Shown one piece after another: positions 57,100-64,000 of a DNA stretch of 64,000 nucleotides. Each line of letters starts with the position of its first letter. The first letter of the stretch is position 1. This DNA is from Zanthoxylum bungeanum. Its lineage: Eukaryota; Streptophyta; Magnoliopsida; Sapindales; Rutaceae. The position numbers and the translations under genes were made by a program. The stretch spans positions 806,001-870,000 of the forward strand of contig SKCR01032775.1 in assembly GCA_019454045.1 (NCBI GenBank), in the 5' to 3' direction. The notes under the pieces were generated by a model that saw nothing but the letters and a program-made list of their open reading frames with translations, did no database searches and had not been told where the DNA came from.

Positions 57100-60061
57100 T
57101 GCTGGATTCCTCTGCTGTTTTGAGAAGGCATCAGTTCTTGATGAGGTAATTGGAGGTTACAGTGATAACATTAATCCAAAAGAAAGCAAGAAATAAGATC
57201 AATGAGTGGAGTCTCATTGGAAAAAGATTAGTCCTGAATTAATATTGCACCCAATTTTGGAAGAATCTTATAGCAGTAGGTGAATTTTTATAATGTACCT
57301 TTTATACATTTTTGTGTATTTTTATGCAATAACGAGCATGGTATTATTTTTGTGACGAAGTGGTTTGGATGATGAGGAGAGACGGCACATCTCAAGCAAG
57401 ATTCTTGCCAAGGCTGATAAATGGATGAAAAGATTTGATTGTCTTACTGTTGGTCATCCCCAAGGGACGTGACTTGGTGGTGTAGAGCTCACTAGCTCAG
57501 GATCCGACCTTGAGGTCCTGGATCGAATCTAGGGAGTACTTTTCTTGTAAGAATCTGAGACAGTCGGGGTTTTACCTACCCCGCTTAAGACTGGATCCGA
57601 TATCTTCTGGTTTGTTCTCATCTAACCTTATCTGATTGTAATTTGTCATTCAGAATATTGACTTAGGATATGTGGTTTCCCATGTCTACTTGTGACATAG
57701 AGATCAATTCCTAATATTTATTCTGTTCTGTGTGAGCTTGTCCACATCCAATTGCACTTTTAAATATTATGATCTTTGGTTATGAGAGTCTAGATATAAT
57801 CATGGTTTTAGTGTCAGTCGATGTAAATATTATGCATTCATGGACAAAATGGCGGTCTACCTATCTACCTATAGGTTCATACTTGTACAAGCATTCAAAC
57901 TAATAATTGTCTAGCCATGACTTTCTCGCATTTTTTTTGCTAAGACCAACACCATCCACATGATATTTTCTACTGCACATATATGCAGAAGTTTCAAGCA
58001 TTTGGTTGAAAATAAGTTCAGAGGTGATAAATTTTATGTTAATTACTTGGTTGCCTAAAATTTTTAAGGAAGCCTATATGGCTAAGACTTGCTTATTATA
58101 TATCCAGGAATGCGCGAGTGAAATCATGAAACATGCAAGACAGTCAAATATTCCAATTGTAATTGATGGGTAAATAATCAGTAATCATAAGATTTAAAAT
58201 CGTCTGCTAAAGATGTTTACTTGATGATTTTATTGTTCCTCTGTATATATGACTGTATGGAATTCACCTTAGACCTCTACTACTGACCACATGGATATTT
58301 TTCAGTATGGACTCTTTCTTGTAACAAATTGTCTTGATATTGTTAGTGATTATCACTTGGCTATTTTAACTCCAAATGTAAATGAATACAAGTGTATGGT
58401 TCAGAACGTACTAAATTGTAAAGTGAATGAGCGAGACGCTCCTGAGCTGTTACAATCACTGGCAAAGCAGTAAGTATTTTTTCCCCCTCAAGTTTCTTGA
58501 TAATACATTAAGAAATTTAGTCAATCCCAATATGTCCATGTGGTATGGTATTTTTTGGAAATTTTAATTTTTTTAAGAGAGAGGGGCAGGGAGGTTCACA
58601 ATGTAGAGAGTTTTGTGACCTCGTGGTTGGACATATAAGTTACTGGTTATTCCATTTCATCTCTTAGATATTAGTGCCAATAAGGGTAGTGAGCTACTGA
58701 TGAGAATCGGTGCTAGAGGTAGCTCTTAAGTACTTATTTAAACTGATTTATTATACTGTTGTAACTAAAGTTATGGAAATATTTTATAGTGTTCTAAAAT
58801 TTTCTAATACAATGTAGTAATGTACCCTCATTTGCCAGGATAGGTGGTGTAACTATCTTACAGAAAGGGAAATCTGATCTCATTAGCGATGGTGAGATAG
58901 GTATGTAGTTGTGTAATTACTTGGTTTATTTGGTGTACAAACTTCCCAGATATTTTGATAAGTTGTATGCTGTAACAGTTTCTGGCCTGTCTTCTAAACT
59001 TTTTGATTGAGGAGTAACTTCCACAAACTGTTTTGATATCTATCGATGATGCTTTATACACTCAAATCAGTAAGCATATATGGTTCCCCCAGGCACTGTG
59101 ATGGCCATGGTGATATTCTATCCGGAAGGTAATTGTTTTTTTCCTAATCTTTGGCCCATTACTTGTTTACTGAAAAGTTTGCGGATGTTTAGATCGCTTC
59201 TTTCATATGTGTAGTGAATTTCTTATTTCTTCTGCTTCATCTCACTTGTATGCTGAGCCATTCTTATTTTCATTTTGTTTGACTAATTTTTAACCCGTTC
59301 TGTCAATATTTTCAAATTACTTAGCAATTATTCTTTTTCTATAACTCTTATCCCTTTGGATATTGTGCTTAAATCATATATTTCTATGAATCTCAACATA
59401 GCAACATTCTTCCATCAGGATAAGTTTACATCAGGGATATGACCCCAAAGAAATGTATCTAGTGGGATTTGAATCTAAGATGGAGCAAACCACTCAAACC
59501 CGAAACTTTTACCACAGAGATAACCCGTTGGGGTTAGTCCTGAGAAGTTATAAGTATATTTTAAGTAGAAAAATGACCAAATCTTATAGATATTACCAAT
59601 TCATGTGTGTGAAAGTTAATATTTTCAGTGGCATGATTAGGTGTTTAAAAGCTTGTTTGAAAATGACAAATGAGACTAACTTATATGTATGTCAAGAACT
59701 CAACGTTTGAGAGCACAATTTCTTTCATTCTTTGGACTGACGGAATCCATTTTGTTTTATTTCCTTTTGTGTTTGGTGCCAGTGTTTCCATGTTTTTATC
59801 TTGGGCCTGAGCCAAAGGAAAAACTACCACCAGGTTGTTGTGTAATTTTGTCGTTTAAACTTGGCAGGCATTTCTTTGTTTTCTCAGTCTTGTCTCATGT
59901 TTGAAATTTATTGTTGTCTTAATGCGATTGTTGCAGTCCAATGAATCCAACGGTGTTGGTTCGCATTGCAGGGTTTTCTATTAAGAAAGACAGCATCTCT
60001 TGCTTTTGAAGACAATAAAATATCAACTCTCACCACTGACATCATCGACTGCTTTGGAAGA
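57100..60061 (+). pseudogene. NAD(P)H-hydrate dehydratase (NAXD), disrupted
   Basis: NAXD is the ATP-dependent repair enzyme for hydrated NAD(P)H. Exon-like pieces in order: MLDSSAVLRRHQFLMR (57100), KISPELILHPILEESYSS (to about 57281), EERRHISSKILAKADKWMKR and FDCLTVGHP (57359-57452, cut by a SINE), ECASEIMKHARQSNIPIVID (about 58107), YGLFLVTNCLDIVSDYHLAI and LTPNVNEYKC (58310-58469), IGGVTILQKGKSDLISDGEI (from 58841), a HGDILSG piece (59094-59131) and LLRKTASLAFEDNKISTLTT (to 60061). The GPGLGRD region is lost at the SINE, DGDG is reduced to YG, the exon after DGEI is missing, and a 2-base deletion shifts the last exon. Not functional. Confidence 0.85.
57453..57610 (+). mobile_element. tRNA-derived SINE inserted in NAXD exon
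   Basis: Begins CCAAGGGACGTGACTTGGTG and has a box-A-like GGTGGTGTAGAGCTC, box-B-like GGATCGAATCTAGGG, and the family landmarks TTCTTGTAAGAATCTGAGAC and CCCGCTTAAGACTGG. The 3' tail is short or truncated. It breaks the codons after LTVGHP. Confidence 0.8.
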
Positions 60062-60805
60062 AGGTAAATGGAAACGATAATATGATGAAAATGATTTCTC
60101 AAATGTGTTCAATCTCGAGTCATGTTGCTTTTAAGTAATAGTATTCCCAGGTAAAGAAACGTTGAGGGATATGTAAACATTTTATCTGTTTAGTTGATAA
60201 CACTGTTCACATTATGGTGAGCGACATTAACACATGACATTATTTTGTAAATGATTCGTGGGTCTGTCATTTGGTCATTCAAACTTTTGTTTTTTAATTT
60301 CGTTGTTTATTTTTCTGGCATTTCGCACACTCATATCCTACTTACTCTCACCCCCATGCACACACAAAAATGAAAAATTAAATAACATTTAGTGCTCGTC
60401 TGCTTATTTTTAAAATGACTTGAAAGTAAAGTCTAGAATAACCAACAGGTGATGCATCTGATTTTCAGTCATCATCAGTTTTTAGCAACAATACATTCAT
60501 CATCGAAAAGGCTATGTATTTAAAACACTCGGAAGAACTTTATTAAACAGCAAACATAACTGTACATTGGATGAGACCCGATTCAAGGTTACTTTGAAAA
60601 GCAAGCAGCTAAGAAACAAACTTAAAAAAAGAGCTAACTCTACAAAGAAAGTAGGGTTCGAAATTTCTCACAAGCATCATACTATTCCAATTGATGATTT
60701 TGCTACACTCATTTAGTTATTCACATGGACCTTCATTTATGCCTTGCATTGATTGCATCCACAAACTGTTTCCATCGGCTATTACGAGTGGAGAAGAAAG
60801 ATCTT
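60062..60805. other. Convergent intergenic region
   Basis: Between the end of the NAXD relic (plus) and the AILP1-like stop (minus). Probably holds the AILP1-like 3' UTR. Nothing else seen. Confidence 0.45.
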
Positions 60806-63228
60806 CTACTCTGTGGCTGCAACAATTGCTGGCCCTTCCACCTGAAAATTTACCCCCACCGAATGGACATATCAGATTGAATGTTAATGAGATATATAAT
60901 AATAATAATAATAATATTATGTGGTTGACGTTCAAATGATCAACTGTTTTATTATAAATGACATTACCTTAAATGTAGCACCCCAGATCTCTTCTTCTTC
61001 AGCAGGAACTGCAGTGATCTTGTTCTTCGGATTCTCAAAGCTTCTCAGTCCTCCAGCAGCTGTTGAGAAGAAACAACCTGAAATATCCATAAGAACCCAT
61101 GTCAAAAAATAAAAATAAAAAAAACTTGAAGTAAAACATGTAACTTGAGTAAGGCTAATGAATAATGATATTGTTTAGCTGACTCACCTTGAGGAAAAGA
61201 AGCAAGAGACTTGCCACAGGCACCTTTAAGCAAGTCAGCATCATCAGCAAAAGCAACGTGTCCATCAGCAGTGATTCCCCAATAAAGAGGAACCTTACCA
61301 AATTGATCCTGTCACAATTATATTATTTAACATTATTAAAATCTGAGTTGGTATCAGAAACCAACAAAAGCAAGAAAGCTTCACCAAGGTTGTTTGGTAG
61401 GTAAGAAAATAAAAACATACAGAAGCCACAAACAAGGTGGAGGTGGACTTGTCGAAGACAATGAAAGCAAAGTTCCCACTAAGGTGACCAACAACATGGT
61501 TTGGTGGGTAAGGTGCCCGATCACGCAGAGCCTTGTAAGCCTCAATCACCAAGATCACTTCATTTGCTGATTTTGATAGTCCATATTGTTGCCTCAGGCT
61601 TCCCAAGTTATCAAGTGCTCCCTCAAACAAGCAGAAGATCTCATCTTTCACAGCAAATGATCTGCCATGCCCATCATTCACAACAAAATTATTGAAAAAT
61701 TTTCACTATAAAAAACTACCCCGAAAATCGAAATATGATATATTATTATATTAAATGTCTGATTGGACTCTTGTTGAATAAAATCAAATATTTGCAAACT
61801 AAGTGCAATATTTACTAAGGTTAAAAACCAATTCGTCTTACGGTAAAGTCATAACTAGAGATGACAATTTAGCTCACAAACCCGTAAAAATCCGCTCGCA
61901 ATGGGTAAAATTTTTAAATATTTAAATAACTAGAGATGACAATTTAGCTCACAAACTAGCAGACGACAACTGACCGTCCATGGGTCTGTCATCCACGTGT
62001 ACGCTTAAGATGTTCCGTTTACCGGAAAATCTGCTACACGAATGGCTAGAGATCACGTGTGGTGTGTGACTCGTCACTTCGAGAATCCAAAGCAGGAGAA
62101 TCTAGATTCATTTAACTAGGTGGTATCACGCCGCCCACTTGCTTGTAAATCAAGCGATGGCCCACACGCAAACAAATCTGGACCGTCGAATTTCTATTTT
62201 TTCTTTTTCTGGAAAACATTTTCCGGATCACTATTTTGAATTTAGCTGAAATAATATACAAATCTCACTTTCTAGCCAAAATTAATATTACAAGAAATTA
62301 TCTCAAAAATAGAAGATTCTATCGGGAAGTGAAATGTTTCAGAGGTATTTCATCATTTTAGCCATGCTCACGTGAGGTTAATTGATGAGTGGATATGGCG
62401 TGACATACCTTGTATGATTTTACGTGGCAGTTCAGTTCAGTAACTTGAGTTTCATAAAGGATCAGCCGTAAAACACGCCACCAAAAGAAAAAATAAACAC
62501 ATTTTTTTTAAAAAAAAATCATTTTTTTTGTTCTGCAAACATTTATTTGTTATTAGGTAATATATTTTTCTTTTTCCGGAAATCAAACGGTCGGGAATTA
62601 ATTAATTTTCATAAAAAATTAGTATAATTTTTTTATTTTAATAGGAACATAATAAAATTATTTTATTAAAAATTAAATTTTTCAATAATTTATAAGATAT
62701 ATCTTACCCTCACTGATTTATATATATAATTACATGTGCCTTCGCCAATTTCAGATTATGTTCAGGACACCAACTTGATCAAACGCTCTCCACCGTCTGA
62801 TCCGTAAATACGATAATTTCTGGTACTATCACTGTTTTTTTTTAAATGATTAGATCCGACAGAATTAAACTATTTTTTTTTTTAATTGAATTAAACTATT
62901 CCTTAACCAACCATTTCTTTTAGTCAAAAAGTCTTTAAGAATTTCAAGGTACCAATATTGCAACACAATGATCAAGAACAAACGACATCGCTTAATTATT
63001 TGTAAAGTTCACTGTATATCTTTACCTTGGCCGTAAAGGAGACTCGTTGGTATGGGTGTACGCCAGAGTGACGTGGTCTCCGACCTGCACGGACACAGCT
63101 GAGGCGTTGGTCTGGAGGAAACGGTTGACCAGCGCCGCAGACGTGATCTTCGGCGACGGAGTCCGGCATCCTGCCGCCACCAGCTCCTCCGGAGCTGAAA
63201 CGATAGCGCTGCTAAACACTCCCAACAT
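60806..63228 (-). CDS. AILP1: AILP1/TSJT1-like protein (DUF3700, class II glutamine amidotransferase-like fold)
   Basis: Five exons on the minus strand: 63228-63026, 61661-61421, 61308-61188, 61077-60968 and 60841-60806, all in phase, giving 236 residues (the family is about 230-250). The start MLGVFSSAIVSAPEELVAAG, the core DEIFCLFEGALDNLGSLRQQ, SGNFAFIVFDKSTSTLFVAS, VPLYWGITADGHVAFADDAD and LKGACGKSLASFPQGCFFST match stem-specific protein TSJT1 / aluminium-induced protein. In Arabidopsis AILP1 is auxin- and aluminium-responsive and plasma-membrane associated. The enzymatic role is unproven. Intron 1 is 1.36 kb and contains three CACGTG words. Confidence 0.94.
61853..61957. repeat. Short near-tandem duplication in AILP1 intron 1
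   Basis: AACTAGAGATGACAATTTAG and the following CTCACAAA occur twice, starting near 61853 and 61928, about 75 bp apart. Confidence 0.75.
61994..62374. promoter_or_regulatory. Three CACGTG (G-box/ABRE-core) words in AILP1 intron 1
   Basis: CACGTG at 61994-61999, 62054-62059 and 62369-62374, the first two in ABRE-like context CACGTGT. Such words bind bZIP or bHLH factors. Whether these are used is inference. Confidence 0.35.
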
Positions 63229-64000
63229 TTTCTTTTCCCTAAATTTCTCGCCCTATAAAATTCTCTCTCCTACGATATTTTTTTTTGTTGGAAATCTGGC
63301 TTTATGTAGAAAGTTCAGAGCTCGGACATGGGATCCTAAACCAAAGAGGATGCATTTCCATTTATAGGAAGATAGGCGAGGACAGTGTCGTCATTTCAGT
63401 GTGTGTGTATATATATATTTTTCACTCTTTTTACTGTTTATTTATAAGTAATGATGCGACGTGTGCGGCCCAACATGAAGGCGATAATATTTGAGCGTTG
63501 ATGATGACGTGTAGTGAGCCGTGGGACCATATGATAGTTGAAAACAGATAAGGCCTTTGATATGATATTTATACGGTGTGTTTATTTAAGGCTAATGTGA
63601 ATGAATGAATTGAAATTATTTTTAATAAAGTTGTTTATTTGATAAAATTGAATAAAAATTGGAATGGAAATGAGAGTAGGCTCCACAAATTTAGGAATGG
63701 AGAATGAGAATTTCATTTTCACCACCCCATGGGAATGAGAAGAAATTACAATATTATCTCTAAGATAATTAATTAATATTAATTTATAAATGATAAATAA
63801 AATGTATTAATAATTAATAATTAATCAATAATTAATAATTAATAAAAAATAATATTTACTATTTTAATAAAATAATAATTTAATAAAAGAATATATTAAT
63901 ATTTAGTAATTTAATACATTAATAATTAATTAATAAATTAATACTTAATTTATAAATAATAATTAATAATAAAATAATATTTAAAATTTTAATAAAATAA
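63229..64000. other. AILP1 leader, promoter side and AT-rich intergenic DNA
   Basis: The AILP1 leader is CT-rich near 63230-63280. A (TG/TA)n run lies near 63400-63420. From about 63560 onward the DNA is AT-rich, full of TTAATAATTAAT-type repeats, with no gene. Confidence 0.5.

Noticed and set aside
59453..59904. Open frames in the NAXD region at 59453-59710 and 59689-59904
   Set aside because: They fall in intron-like DNA between recognisable NAXD exons and match no known family.

Overview
The window is nuclear DNA of a flowering plant, almost certainly a eudicot. Genes are split by many GT..AG introns, intergenic DNA is AT-rich, and there are nested LTR retrotransposons, MULEs, a MITE and SINEs. 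Every recognisable gene has a close Arabidopsis counterpart. I cannot name the species from sequence alone.

Layout. Positions 1-10949 are the 3' part of a large LTR retrotransposon. Its internal region carries a fused, intron-free relic of two host genes (PAT1 and TSS/CLU) followed by GC-rich tandem arrays. Its 3' LTR is split by a younger 6.5-kb non-autonomous LTR element (3912-10460) built mostly from hairpin-forming tandem repeats. A small MULE with a DUF1985-like pseudogene lies at 12237-13932. An intact RING-H2 E3 ligase gene (RHF1A-like) lies at 14290-16771, followed by a short-chain dehydrogenase relic. At 19142-21808 (minus) is the most notable locus: a peroxiredoxin IIF gene into whose fourth exon a mitochondrial succinate dehydrogenase subunit 3 (sdh3) reading frame has been inserted, in frame, downstream of the mitochondrial presequence exon. 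A broken 3-ketodihydrosphingosine reductase gene (TSC10-like) follows at 23139-24860. A gag-only Athila/Tat-lineage element (about 26867-32515) is flanked by 198-bp direct repeats. After a 1.1-kb tandem duplication come four apparently intact minus-strand genes: a small acidic plant protein (38815-39275), the NEDD8 E1 catalytic subunit ECR1 (40973-44529), a TBL10/11 O-acetyltransferase (46055-49720) and a small membrane protein (53596-53781). A second MULE (54127-55882), a NAD(P)HX dehydratase pseudogene broken by a SINE (57100-60061) and an AILP1/TSJT1-like gene (60806-63228, minus) complete the window.

How it fits together. The gene order PRXIIF - TSC10 - small acidic protein - ECR1 - TBL - small membrane protein - NAXD - AILP1 interleaves two Arabidopsis blocks (around At3g06050-06080 and At5g19140-19200, loci quoted from memory). 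It therefore looks like an ancestral block before loss of duplicates. Three of the eight genes here are broken or repurposed, which suggests this is one of at least two copies in the genome. A spare PRXIIF copy would have been free to lend its mitochondrial targeting exon to the transferred sdh3 gene.
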